Shown here piece by piece: positions 1 through 10,499 of a stretch of 64,000 nt of DNA. The notes beneath the pieces were generated by a model. It made no database searches. It was not told the origin of the DNA and saw nothing but the letters and a program-made list of their open reading frames with translations. The first letter of the stretch is position 1, and each line of letters starts with the position of its first letter. The stretch comes from an uncultured Acidobacteriaceae bacterium (GTDB lineage Bacteria > Acidobacteriota > Terriglobia > Terriglobales > Acidobacteriaceae). Location: assembly GCA_937879855.1 (NCBI GenBank), contig CALFMO010000067.1, forward strand, positions 185,265-249,264, written 5' to 3'. The position numbers were made by a program, and so were the translations under genes.

Positions 1-64
1 AACACCATCACAGCCACTGACATCTTCAGCGAATGTACTCCGCAAACATCGGTGCCAGAATTCA

Positions 65-355
65 TCACCGACGGCTACTTCGGCCACTCCTGTGCTCCAT
101 GCAGAAGCCGTAAGATCTCAACCGCATTCTCATGGACGCGATAAACCGCAAGATAGGGTATCCACTAAACACAAGCTCACGCGTGTCCGGTTTTCGGCCT
201 GTCCTTCCGTACTCAGGAAATGTTGTTAGCAGATCGATTTGACGGTGAATGGAAAGGGCGACACGGCGGGCAGTGGCTCCGCTGCCATGTTTTTCAATGT
301 AATCGCAAATATTCGTGAAATCGCGAACGGCAGAATCCGTCCAACGAATGTCCAT
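65..355 (-). pseudogene. ParE/RelE-type toxin with a C-terminal frameshift
   Basis: The N-terminal ~70 residues look like a ParE/RelE toxin (start MDIRWTDSAVRDFTNI, then a helix with ARRVALSIHRQID and FPEYGRTGR). ParE toxins poison gyrase and RelE toxins cleave mRNA; which one this is cannot be decided. The ATG (353-355) overlaps the antitoxin TGA, as in two-gene toxin-antitoxin operons. After about position 150 the current frame gives an atypical tail ending at 65. The next frame gives VYRVHENAVEILRLLHGAQE and stops at 75-77, which is the expected ParE C-terminus. A one-base deletion in the TTGCGG stretch near 148-153 explains this. It is either a decayed toxin or a sequencing error. Confidence 0.8.
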
Positions 356-579
356 CAACCCGGATACCGTTCGTCGATCATTTTCCGGACATCCGCGTGA
401 TCCACGAACTCGCCACGCTCCGCGGCGGCAAGACCCTGATTGACCTCGCGCAGGAACCACTCCTCGTAGTTCACCATGCGCTCCACCGCCTCCACTACCA
501 GCGACTCGCTGGCACGGCCCTGCTCGGCTGCCAAGCGGCTAAGCTTCGCTTGCAAATCGGGATCGAGCGGCACATCCAT
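355..579 (-). CDS. Antitoxin of a ParE-type toxin-antitoxin pair
   Basis: This 74-residue protein lies directly upstream of the ParE-like toxin and overlaps it by one base (TGATG). The N-terminal part (MDVPLDPDLQAKLSRLAAE then SESLVVEAVERMV) has the strand-helix-helix pattern of short ribbon-helix-helix antitoxins. The C-terminal part is charged (RGEFVDHADVRKMIDERYPG) and would wrap the toxin. Such antitoxins bind their own promoter and neutralise the toxin. If the toxin is truly frameshifted, this is a leftover antitoxin. Exact family is uncertain. Confidence 0.75.
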   Translation of the reverse strand: MDVPLDPDLQAKLSRLAAEQGRASESLVVEAVERMVNYEEWFLREVNQGLAAAERGEFVDHADVRKMIDERYPG

Positions 580-652
580 GAGTTAAGAGTAGGTGCGGTA
601 GGATGAGCTGTCAACAAATTCGTATTCGATCGGTTGACGGCTGCCGTGGAAC

Positions 653-2440
653 TTACTGGGCCTGTCTTTCATATATTTCCCGCGCGCGCTCGATCGTGTC
701 CGCTTCTTCCGGCGACTTATCCGGCCGGAGGCGAATAATTCTAGGAAAGCGCAGGGCGTAGCCGCTCTCGTGCCGGTCGGACTCCATCATGTTATTGAAT
801 GCAACTTCCAAAACAATTTTCGGCTCAACCACTCGCCGGAACCCCTGATCTTCCACCGTGTTATCGAGAAACCATTGTGTCATCTCGGCGATCTCCGCGT
901 CGGTGAGGCCGGAATACGCTTTGCCGATGTTCACCAGTCGGTCTTTATTCGTATCCCACACGGCAAACGTATAATCGCTGAGCACGCCGATGCGCTTGCC
1001 GTGCCCGTACTCGACCGCGGTCACGACTACATCCAGCGTGGCCAGCTCGCGCTTCATCTTCAGCCACGACTTTCCGCGCTTGCCCGGCGTATACGGAGAC
1101 GCGAGATCTTTAATCATCAACCCCTCATTGCCTCGCGCCTGCGCGGCAACGAATAGCTGCTCCAGTTCCTCAGCCGAAGCGACGCGAAAGACGGGAGCCC
1201 GTATGACACTCGCGCTCGCGGTCGGTTCTGCCAAATCCGTGTCGAAAGCCAGCGCACCTTGAGCCCTACCCTGTGACCCTCTGTGCCCTCTGTGGTTAAA
1301 GCCTTTCCGCGGCGCCGCCAAAAGCTCGTCCAGAATCCGAGCCCGCTCCCGCAGCGGACGATCCATCACCAACTCGCCCCCCATATACAACACGTCAAAG
1401 GCCAGGAACGCGACCGGAATCTCCCGCAGCATTTCGTCGCTGACTTTCTTCCGTCCCAACCGCTGCTGCAAAAGGCTGAAAGGCCGCGCCCTTCCCAGGT
1501 TCACGGCCTTCTGCTCTCCCGCCTCCGATGGCGCTTCGTCTACCACCTGCTGCGTATCGGAAGGATCGCCGGGGTACTCCCACGCCACAATCTCTCCATC
1601 CAGAATTGCGTCCTGCGGCAGCCCGGCCAAAGCCTCCGGCAATTCTGGAAACGATTCCGTGATTTCATCCCGAGTGCGCGAGAAAAATTTCACCTCGCCA
1701 TCCGCCACATGAGCCTGCGCGCGGATGCCGTCATACTTGTCCTCCACCGCGGCCTCCGCGAAATAACTCAGCCCCTCCTCGGCTGATTCGATCGGGCTGG
1801 CGAGCATAAATCCGAGCGGATGGAACAGCCGCATCTGCGCTTGGGCAAGGATTCCCCGCGACGCCAGCCGCAGCGTTTCACCGATATCGCCCAGCAGCAT
1901 GTTGGCGCGTTGCACCTCTGCCAGCGTTCCGCCGTATGCTCTTGCAATTGCGTCCTCGACCAAACTCTCCTTCAGCCCGATCCGGAGATCGCCAGTCATG
2001 ATCTTCACGATGTACTTAGCTTCGAGCGGCGTGGCGCGCGAAATCAGATCGCGCACGATTGCTGCTTTCCCCGCTGCACCCCGTGTTGCCGCGATCTGAC
2101 GGAACGCCGCCGCCACTTCCAACACGCCCAGACCCTGCCCCGCGCGTTGGGGAAGGACCTCGCCCGCCACTGCCCCCAGGTCCCCATGCCGACGATAAGC
2201 GACAGTCAACTGTGCCTCATTGACTCCCGACAACTCCGCCACAATCTGCCAAAGCGACCGCCCGCCAATTTGCAGAGTAGTCTCTTCCCAGGCCGGAAAC
2301 GCCCGCCCCGAAAGGAAGACCGCCGACACCGCGGCCTCCTCGGTCGTTCGCGACTTCAAATAGTCCGCAACGATCCCAGTCTTCAGCAGCTTCTTCGTCG
2401 TCGCCGCCATAGCTTCACAAGCTGTCGCTAAACGCTGCAT
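653..2440 (-). CDS. ATP-dependent DNA ligase
   Basis: A 595-residue ATP-dependent DNA ligase (archaeal/LigB-like), which seals nicks using ATP through a lysine adenylate. The N-terminal DNA-binding domain covers about residues 1-200. Motif I is EDKYDGIR with catalytic Lys235. Motif III is DGEIVAWE near 281-288. The OB-fold contains WLKMKRE and the C-terminus LRFPRIIRLRPDK. Two stretches look inserted: about 293-325, and about 378-413 where FNHRGHRGSQG is encoded by a CACAGAGG-type repeat (1271-1300) found elsewhere between genes. A NAD-dependent LigA is expected elsewhere, so this enzyme probably serves repair. Confidence 0.93.
   Translation of the reverse strand: MQRLATACEAMAATTKKLLKTGIVADYLKSRTTEEAAVSAVFLSGRAFPAWEETTLQIGGRSLWQIVAELSGVNEAQLTVAYRRHGDLGAVAGEVLPQRAGQGLGVLEVAAAFRQIAATRGAAGKAAIVRDLISRATPLEAKYIVKIMTGDLRIGLKESLVEDAIARAYGGTLAEVQRANMLLGDIGETLRLASRGILAQAQMRLFHPLGFMLASPIESAEEGLSYFAEAAVEDKYDGIRAQAHVADGEVKFFSRTRDEITESFPELPEALAGLPQDAILDGEIVAWEYPGDPSDTQQVVDEAPSEAGEQKAVNLGRARPFSLLQQRLGRKKVSDEMLREIPVAFLAFDVLYMGGELVMDRPLRERARILDELLAAPRKGFNHRGHRGSQGRAQGALAFDTDLAEPTASASVIRAPVFRVASAEELEQLFVAAQARGNEGLMIKDLASPYTPGKRGKSWLKMKRELATLDVVVTAVEYGHGKRIGVLSDYTFAVWDTNKDRLVNIGKAYSGLTDAEIAEMTQWFLDNTVEDQGFRRVVEPKIVLEVAFNNMMESDRHESGYALRFPRIIRLRPDKSPEEADTIERAREIYERQAQ
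1271..1300. repeat. CACAGAGG-type repeat inside the DNA ligase gene
   Basis: On the minus strand this reads AACCACAGAGGGCACAGAGG and continues with GTCACAG. Similar CACAGAGG/CACGAAGG units occur at 17512-17586, 59243-59314 and, as a fragment, near 42531-42560. Here the unit is translated as NHRGHRGSQG. Confidence 0.7.
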
Positions 2441-2452
2441 GATTCCCCAATC

Positions 2453-2521
2453 GTAGCGCCGGCAGCCTGCCGGCTGAAGCGAGGGCCTGCCTGAGCTTGC
2501 CGAAGGGGCATCTTGCCCTCG
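2453..2521. repeat. GTAGCGCCGGC-type palindromic repeat
   Basis: It starts GTAGCGCCGGCAGCCTGCCGGC, a small hairpin (GCCGG/CCGGC), and continues with GCGAGGGC...GCCCTCGC, a second pair of inverted arms. The same layout appears at 33526-33572 and, more divergent, near 47612-47700. It lies between the ligase and DUF1385 genes, which are transcribed away from each other. Confidence 0.7.
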
Positions 2522-2648
2522 CCTCCGCCCGCGCCTAACCCTCGTGCCTGCTAAAACTTAGCCTTCCCGACCTCCATCCTAAATGACTCCCCGCCTGTGT
2601 TACCCTAGAAGCTGCGTCGTGTCTTTAGACGGGAGCATCTAAACTGTC

Positions 2649-3719
2649 GTGCGTAGACTGAGAAATTACCTGCGGTTCCTCGCCGCCATCCAACTTCTGC
2701 CCGCCCTCGAGAGCGGGGAAGAGACCCTGGTCGGCGGGCAAGCCGTGCTTGAGGGCGTGATGATGCGCTCCCCGCACGCCTGGGCGATTGCCTGCCGCAA
2801 ACCTTCGGGTGAAGTGGTCACCATGAGTGAACCGCTCGAACGTCCCTCGGAGAAGCATAAATGGATGGCATGGCCCGTCGTGCGCGGCGTGATGACGCTG
2901 GGTTACGCCATGAATCTCGGCTACCGCGCCCTGCGCTTCTCAGCCAACGTTGCCATCGAAGACCTGATGCAAGAAGGCCACGTAGAGACAGCCGCCTCGG
3001 CTGTCCCGCCGGAGCGAAGCGAGGCGGCAGCGTCTGAGTCGCAAGCATCTTCTTCGAAATCCCGCGAGAAAGCGGCCACCATCAGCACCTGGCTAGCTGC
3101 CGTCAATATCGTGATCTCGCTAGCCTTTTTCATCTTCATGTACAAGTACATCCCTCTGCTCGCGGCCACCGAACTCAAGAAAATCGACCCCGCGCTTGGC
3201 GGCCGAATTGCATTCAACCTGATCGATGGCGCGATCCGCCTTGTATTGTTCCTGATTTTTATCTGGGGAGTGTCGCTGTGGAAAGACATTCGCCGCGTCT
3301 ACGAATACCATGGCGCCGAGCACAAAACGGTCTTTGCCTTCGAAAACGGTGATCCGCTCAACACCGAGGCCGTGCAGAAATACTCCACCTATCATCCCCG
3401 CTGTGGTACCAGCTTCCTGATGACCGTAATGCTGATCTCCATCGGCTTCTACATGCTAATTCCTTTCACCACGTTCTGGGCGCGCTTCGCCTCGCGCATC
3501 GCTTTGCTGCCCATCATCGCCGGAGTTTCCTACGAGATCATCCGCTTCGCCGCCAAGCATCGCGGATCGCTGTTCGCGCTGATGACCGCTCCCGGGCTAT
3601 GGCTGCAGCGCATAACCACCAAGCCTCCATCCGACGAGCAAGCCCAGTGCGCCATCGCTGCGCTCGACCACGCCATGTCGCTCGAAAAAGAGCGTGGCGG
3701 TGAATTGGTGATTGCCTAG
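2649..3719 (+). CDS. DUF1385 (YqhQ-like) integral membrane protein
   Basis: A 356-residue DUF1385 protein with GTG start. Its hallmarks are VGGQAVLEGVMMRSP near the N-terminus, EYHGAEHKTVFAFENGD in the middle, and YHPRCGTSFLM. Four or more hydrophobic segments are visible (about 155-180, 190-215, 250-275, 280-300). The molecular function of the family is unknown. The order DUF1385-prfA-prmC is a widely shared neighbourhood and supports the call. Residues about 113-135 come from an exact copy of a palindromic repeat (2986-3004), placed in a poorly conserved loop before the first membrane segment. Confidence 0.9.
   Translation: MRRLRNYLRFLAAIQLLPALESGEETLVGGQAVLEGVMMRSPHAWAIACRKPSGEVVTMSEPLERPSEKHKWMAWPVVRGVMTLGYAMNLGYRALRFSANVAIEDLMQEGHVETAASAVPPERSEAAASESQASSSKSREKAATISTWLAAVNIVISLAFFIFMYKYIPLLAATELKKIDPALGGRIAFNLIDGAIRLVLFLIFIWGVSLWKDIRRVYEYHGAEHKTVFAFENGDPLNTEAVQKYSTYHPRCGTSFLMTVMLISIGFYMLIPFTTFWARFASRIALLPIIAGVSYEIIRFAAKHRGSLFALMTAPGLWLQRITTKPPSDEQAQCAIAALDHAMSLEKERGGELVIA
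2986..3004. repeat. GACAGCCG palindrome inside the DUF1385 gene
   Basis: GACAGCCG-CCT-CGGCTGTC has perfect 8-bp arms. Exact copies lie between genes at 4954-4972, 7937-7955 (inverted) and 18870-18888, usually preceded by GTAG. Here it is translated inside residues 113-119 of the DUF1385 protein. Confidence 0.85.
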
Positions 3720-3770
3720 CGGTCCCGCCGCGCATACTTTCTCTCTGCCTTCCCACAACACTACAATGCC

Positions 3771-3850
3771 GTAGAGACGTAACTCGTTACGTCTAGCTCG
3801 TGACCTGACCGGGCTCGCGGCCGAACCGAGACGCAGCCAGCTGCGTCTCC
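3771..3850. repeat. Double hairpin upstream of prfA
   Basis: There are two perfect hairpins: AGACGTAAC (3775-3783) with GTTACGTCT (3786-3794), and GAGACGCAG (3828-3836) with CTGCGTCTC (3841-3849). The element begins GTAGAGACG, resembling the GTAG-start of the other dispersed palindromes. It ends 14 bases before the prfA start and would form structure in the prfA leader. Confidence 0.7.
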
Positions 3851-3863
3851 ACGAAAGATTCCA

Positions 3864-4943
3864 ATGTTTGAACGCCTCGACCAAATCGAAACCCGCTACG
3901 AAGAGCTGACCAACGCTCTGGCTTCGCCGGAAATCGTCAATGACTCGGCGAAATACCAGAAGACTGCCAAGGCTCATGCCGAAATCGCGGCCATAGTCGA
4001 AAAATATCGCGAGTACAAAGATCTGACTAAAGGTATTGCGGACAGTAAGGCGCTTCTCACCGACGAAAAAGATCCCGAGATGCGCGCCTATGCGCAGGAC
4101 GAACTCACCCAGCTGGAGGGCCGCGTCAAGACGGTGGAAGAGGAACTGAAAGTGCTTCTCCTGCCCAAGGATCCGAACGACGAGAAGAACATCATCCTGG
4201 AAATCCGCGCTGGCACTGGCGGAGACGAAGCCACGCTTTTCGCCGCCGAGATTTTCCGCATGTACACACGCTACGCGGAAACGCAGCGCTGGAAAGTGGA
4301 AGTGCTCTCGTCTTCGGAATCGTCTGCCGGCGGTCTGAAAGAAGTCATTGCCATCATTGAAGGCAATCGCGTTTACTCTCAACTCAAGTACGAAAGCGGC
4401 GTGCACCGCGTGCAGCGCGTGCCCGCAACCGAACAGCAAGGGCGCGTGCACACGTCGGCCGTCACGGTCGCGGTGCTGCCAGAAGCAGAAGACGTTGACA
4501 TCAAAATCGAAGCTAAAGACTTGCGCATCGACACGTTTTGCTCCTCCGGTCCAGGTGGGCAATCGGTGAACACGACCTATTCGGCGGTCCGCATCACGCA
4601 CATCCCGACGAACACGGTGGTCAGTTGCCAAGACGAGAAATCGCAGATCAAGAATCGCGAAAAAGGCATGCGCGTGCTGCGCTCACGCCTCTACGAAATC
4701 GAAATGGAAAAGCAGCAGCAGGCCTTGGCCAAAGAACGCAAAGCCATGGTTGGCTCCGGCGATCGCAGCGAGAAGATTCGCACTTATAACTTCCCGCAGA
4801 ACCGCGTCACCGACCACCGCATCGGCTTCACGCTCCACCAACTCGAGGCAGTTATGGACGGAAAGCTGCAGCCTCTGATTGAGGCCCTCACGACGCACTA
4901 TCAAGCCGAAAAGCTGAAGCAGGAAGCCGGCAGCGTGGTGTGA
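3864..4943 (+). CDS. prfA: Peptide chain release factor 1
   Basis: A 359-residue class I release factor that recognises UAA/UAG and triggers peptide release on the ribosome. The GGQ motif is at residues 231-233 (SSGPGGQSVNTTYSAVR). The codon-reading tripeptide is PAT at 187-189 (RVPATEQQGRVHTS), which identifies RF1 rather than RF2. The length is normal. It lies between DUF1385 and prmC; PrmC methylates the GGQ glutamine, so the neighbourhood is functional. Confidence 0.98.
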   Translation: MFERLDQIETRYEELTNALASPEIVNDSAKYQKTAKAHAEIAAIVEKYREYKDLTKGIADSKALLTDEKDPEMRAYAQDELTQLEGRVKTVEEELKVLLLPKDPNDEKNIILEIRAGTGGDEATLFAAEIFRMYTRYAETQRWKVEVLSSSESSAGGLKEVIAIIEGNRVYSQLKYESGVHRVQRVPATEQQGRVHTSAVTVAVLPEAEDVDIKIEAKDLRIDTFCSSGPGGQSVNTTYSAVRITHIPTNTVVSCQDEKSQIKNREKGMRVLRSRLYEIEMEKQQQALAKERKAMVGSGDRSEKIRTYNFPQNRVTDHRIGFTLHQLEAVMDGKLQPLIEALTTHYQAEKLKQEAGSVV

Positions 4944-4953
4944 TTGTTGTAGC

Positions 4954-4972
4954 GACAGCCGCCTCGGCTGTC
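4954..4972. repeat. GACAGCCG palindrome, intergenic copy
   Basis: An exact copy of the 19-base palindrome also found inside the DUF1385 gene. It is preceded by GTAGC and lies in the prfA-DinB gap. Confidence 0.8.
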
Positions 4973-5011
4973 CGGCAGCCGTTTTCAGAGATGCCGACTA
5001 GGAAATAGAAC

Positions 5012-5494
5012 ATGTCTGACTTGCACTCCACACTCTCTTCCGTTCTTGTTGATCGCTATGTCGCCAACGCGGCCCGCGTGCGCGAACTGGCCGCGCCGCT
5101 GACCAACTCCCAGTTCTGGCAAAAACCATTCCCCTTCGGAAACAGCTTCGGCCACTTGGTCCTGCACCTGACCGGCAACCTGAATTACTACATCGGTGCC
5201 CACATGGCCAAGACCGGCTATGTCCGCGATCGCACCCGCGAGTTTAGCGATCCCAATCCTCCGTCGAAAGAGGAAGCGTTGAAGCGCTTCGACGAAGCCG
5301 TCGCCATGGTGCAGAAAACTATCCACTCTCAGTCGGCAGACGATTGGTCAAAAGAGTATTCCGCGGCCGGCACCACCGCGCCGAACCGCCTCGCGATGAT
5401 GGTGCAGTGCGCCGCCCACATGCAGCACCACATCGGCCAGATGCTCTATCTCGGATACGAATGGCAACGGCAAGCGGGCTCTAACCCGAAATAG
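5012..5494 (+). CDS. DinB-family four-helix protein
   Basis: A 160-residue DinB/YfiT-like protein. Metal-binding histidines of this fold are visible as FGHLVLHLTGNLNYYIG near residue 50 and CAAHMQHHIGQMLYL near the C-terminus. Many relatives are thiol-dependent S-transferases or have no known role, so no substrate is proposed. It stands between prfA and prmC with short gaps and may share their transcript. Confidence 0.85.
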   Translation: MSDLHSTLSSVLVDRYVANAARVRELAAPLTNSQFWQKPFPFGNSFGHLVLHLTGNLNYYIGAHMAKTGYVRDRTREFSDPNPPSKEEALKRFDEAVAMVQKTIHSQSADDWSKEYSAAGTTAPNRLAMMVQCAAHMQHHIGQMLYLGYEWQRQAGSNPK

Positions 5495-5534
5495 CGCGAG
5501 CAACCCCGCATCTCCGGCCTTCCTCTGGTTAGAA

Positions 5535-6428
5535 TTGCCCGTGCAGCTAAAAGCATCCCTCGCGTCCGCCATCGCCCGTCTCACCGCGGACGGCGTTCCT
5601 TCCCCGCGCCTGAACGCCGAACTGCTGCTGATGTTCACGCTCGGCTGCGACCGCGCCTATTTATTTGCGCACCCCGAGCGCGAACTTACCGTCGAAGAGC
5701 AGTTACGTTATGAGGCTGCTCTTGCCGAGCGCGCCCGTGGCGTTCCCGGGCAATACATCACCGGACATCAGGAATTCTGGGGGATGGACCTGATCGTCAG
5801 TCCCGCGGTTCTCATTCCGCGTCCAGAAACTGAGCACCTGATCGAGGCTGTGCTGGCTCTTGCAGCTGAGGATAGGGCCAGCGGGCAGGAGTGGCCGCCC
5901 CACACTCGACTTCGCATGCTTGACGTCGGCACCGGCTCGGGCGCCATCGCGCTCGCGCTGGCCAAGGAATTTCCCGAAGCCGAAATCCACGCCAGCGATA
6001 TCTCAGCTGCAGCGCTCGAGGTCGCTCGTGGCAACGCTGCCCGCCTACAATTTGAGAAACGAATTCACTTTCAGCAGGCGGACCTGCTCGCAGGACTCAA
6101 TCTGTCCGGCTGGGATTTCGTCGTCTCCAATCCGCCCTACGTGGGCGAAGCGGAAGAAGATCAGGTGCAAATGGAAGTTCGGAAATACGAGCCGCGCGAC
6201 GCAGTATTTGGCGGACCCACTGGGGTTGAGGTCATTGCTCGTCTGCTGCCGCAAGCGCGCGCCCGTCTGCGTCCGGGCGGCTGGTTAGTCATGGAAATCA
6301 GCGGTACTATCGCGAGCGCAGTGCAGCATCTTCTCGCTGCGTCAAAGGATGTCTGGGCAGATGTCCAAATTATCCCCGATCTGCAATCGATCCCGCGCGT
6401 AGTAAGGGCGCGAAAGCCAAAGGTCTGA
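5535..6428 (+). CDS. prmC: Release factor glutamine methyltransferase
   Basis: A 297-residue SAM-dependent methyltransferase that methylates the GGQ glutamine of RF1 and RF2. The SAM-binding motif is LDVGTGSGAIALALA (about 129-143) and the catalytic NPPY is at 199-202 (FVVSNPPYVGEAEED). The start is either TTG (5535) or GTG (5541). Residues about 113-123 (RASGQEWPPHT) match no usual prmC sequence and are encoded by a palindromic repeat that also sits in thiE. Confidence 0.96.
   Translation: MPVQLKASLASAIARLTADGVPSPRLNAELLLMFTLGCDRAYLFAHPERELTVEEQLRYEAALAERARGVPGQYITGHQEFWGMDLIVSPAVLIPRPETEHLIEAVLALAAEDRASGQEWPPHTRLRMLDVGTGSGAIALALAKEFPEAEIHASDISAAALEVARGNAARLQFEKRIHFQQADLLAGLNLSGWDFVVSNPPYVGEAEEDQVQMEVRKYEPRDAVFGGPTGVEVIARLLPQARARLRPGGWLVMEISGTIASAVQHLLAASKDVWADVQIIPDLQSIPRVVRARKPKV
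5881..5905. repeat. GCGGGCAGGAGTG repeat inside prmC
   Basis: This 25-base stretch differs at one position from 42124-42148 inside thiE (GTGGCCGCC here, GTGCCCGCC there). The thiE copy is the better palindrome: GGCGGGCA-GGAG-TGCCCGCC. Confidence 0.85.
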
Positions 6429-6478
6429 GGTGCTGGGTGTGAGGTGTTAGGCCTGAGGTCCAGGGTTCGAAGGTCTAA

Positions 6479-7906
6479 CTAGCGTCGTGCCACCGCCGGT
6501 TGGATTTCCGCGACGTCAATAATATCGGTAGGATAATTTCCCGTATAACACGCCGAGCAGTACGAAATTTTATCGCCTTCGCCGCAAGCTTTCTTGAGAC
6601 CCTCCAGCGAAAGATAAGCCAGCGAATCCGCGCCGATATAGTCGCGAATCTCCTCCACCGACTTGTTGGCAGCGATCAGTTGTTTCTTCGAAGGCGTGTC
6701 GACCCCGTAATAGCACGGCGAAATCGTGGGCGGGCACGAAATGCGCATGTGCACTTCCTTCGCTCCGGCCGTGCGGATCATGCGGACAATCTTCCGGCTG
6801 GTCGTGCCGCGCACGATCGAATCGTCGATCAGCACCACACGCTTGCCTTGCAGCAGGGAGCGTACCGGGTTCAGCTTCAGCTTCACACCGAAGTCGCGCA
6901 CGCTCTGGCTCGGCTCGATGAAGGTGCGGCCGACGTAGTGGTTGCGGATCAGCGCAAAACGAAACGGAATCCCGCTCTCAGCGGCGTAGCCCACTGCCGC
7001 AGTCACACCCGAATCGGGCACCGGAACTACGAGATCGGCCTCCACGCCGGCTTCCCGCGCCAGTTGGCGCCCGAGTTCCTCGCGACTGGTCTGCACGGCG
7101 CGGCCGAAGACGATGCTGTCGGGACGCGAGAAGTACACGTGCTCGAAGATGCAGCTCGATTGCGGCGCTGCGGCGGAGTAAAAACGTGAGCTGATTCCTT
7201 CCGGACCGACTACGATTAGTTCGCCCGGCTTCACGTCGCGCACGTACTCGGCGCCGATCAGGTCAAACGCGCAGGTCTCGGAGGCAAAGACGATGGTGTC
7301 GCGCTTCTGGCCTTCAAGTGCCGCAATTCGACCCATGGCTAGCGGCCGGAAGCCGCGCGGGTCGCGCACTGCGAACACCCGGTCGTTACTCATCATCACC
7401 AGCGAAAACGCTCCCTCGACCCGCCGCAACGCATCCGCCACTGCTTCCGGCAGAGTGTGTTCCTTGGAAAGCGCGATCAGGTGAACGATGACTTCTGTGT
7501 CGCTGTTGGTCTGAAAAATCGATCCTTGATTCTCAAGCTGCGCGCGCACCTGCAATGCATTGACCAGGTTGCCGTTGTGCGCCACGGCAATCGCTCCCTT
7601 GTTCGATTGCACGAGAATGGGTTGCGCGTTCAGGAGCGCCGAATCTCCGGCGGTGGAGTAGCGCGTGTGGCCGATCGCCAGCGTGCCGCGCATTTTCGAG
7701 AGCACGTCTTCGGTGAAGATTTCAGCGACCGAGCCCATGGCCTTGTGCACGCGCGATGTGAGGCCGTCGGAAGAAACGATTCCCGCCGATTCCTGCCCGC
7801 GATGCTGTAGCGCATGCAGCCCCAGGTAAGCCAGCTTCTCCGCCTCCGGATGCGCGAAGATTGCCACCACACCGCACTCGTCGTGAAATTTGTCGGAAAT
7901 CAGCAT
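6479..7906 (-). CDS. purF: Amidophosphoribosyltransferase
   Basis: A 475-residue enzyme of the first step of purine synthesis, making phosphoribosylamine from PRPP and glutamine. The N-terminus MLISDKFHDE-C gives a 10-residue propeptide before the nucleophile Cys11 of the Ntn-type glutaminase domain, followed by CGVVAIFAHPEA and LQHRGQESAGI. The PRPP loop is VVLIDDSIVRGTTSRKIV. Cysteines in QSSCIFEH, RISCPPT and YCSACYTG match the Fe-S type found in Bacillus. It lies 55 bases after purL on the same strand. Confidence 0.98.
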   Translation of the reverse strand: MLISDKFHDECGVVAIFAHPEAEKLAYLGLHALQHRGQESAGIVSSDGLTSRVHKAMGSVAEIFTEDVLSKMRGTLAIGHTRYSTAGDSALLNAQPILVQSNKGAIAVAHNGNLVNALQVRAQLENQGSIFQTNSDTEVIVHLIALSKEHTLPEAVADALRRVEGAFSLVMMSNDRVFAVRDPRGFRPLAMGRIAALEGQKRDTIVFASETCAFDLIGAEYVRDVKPGELIVVGPEGISSRFYSAAAPQSSCIFEHVYFSRPDSIVFGRAVQTSREELGRQLAREAGVEADLVVPVPDSGVTAAVGYAAESGIPFRFALIRNHYVGRTFIEPSQSVRDFGVKLKLNPVRSLLQGKRVVLIDDSIVRGTTSRKIVRMIRTAGAKEVHMRISCPPTISPCYYGVDTPSKKQLIAANKSVEEIRDYIGADSLAYLSLEGLKKACGEGDKISYCSACYTGNYPTDIIDVAEIQPAVARR

Positions 7907-7936
7907 TTATCCCCTTAGCCTTTAGCTTAACCCCAG

Positions 7937-7955
7937 GACAGCCGAGGCGGCTGTC
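7937..7955. repeat. GACAGCCG palindrome, inverted copy
   Basis: GACAGCCG-AGG-CGGCTGTC is the reverse complement of the copies at 2986, 4954 and 18870. It fills most of the purL-purF gap and would form a hairpin in a purL-purF transcript. Confidence 0.8.
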
Positions 7956-7961
7956 ACTACA

Positions 7962-10406
<2,445 letters not shown>

Positions 10407-10499
10407 GGGAAGAGCTTCTATTGTCGCATTTTGGCGCGCACGTGGGTAGAGTCCTTCCAGATTGTTTTTCAGTCCATGTAGCCTGCTACGATTCTGGTA

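Noticed and set aside
3597..4631. 344-residue open frame on the minus strand
   Set aside because: It lies antisense to prfA, which has full family motifs. It has no recognisable domain and is a shadow of GC-rich codon use.
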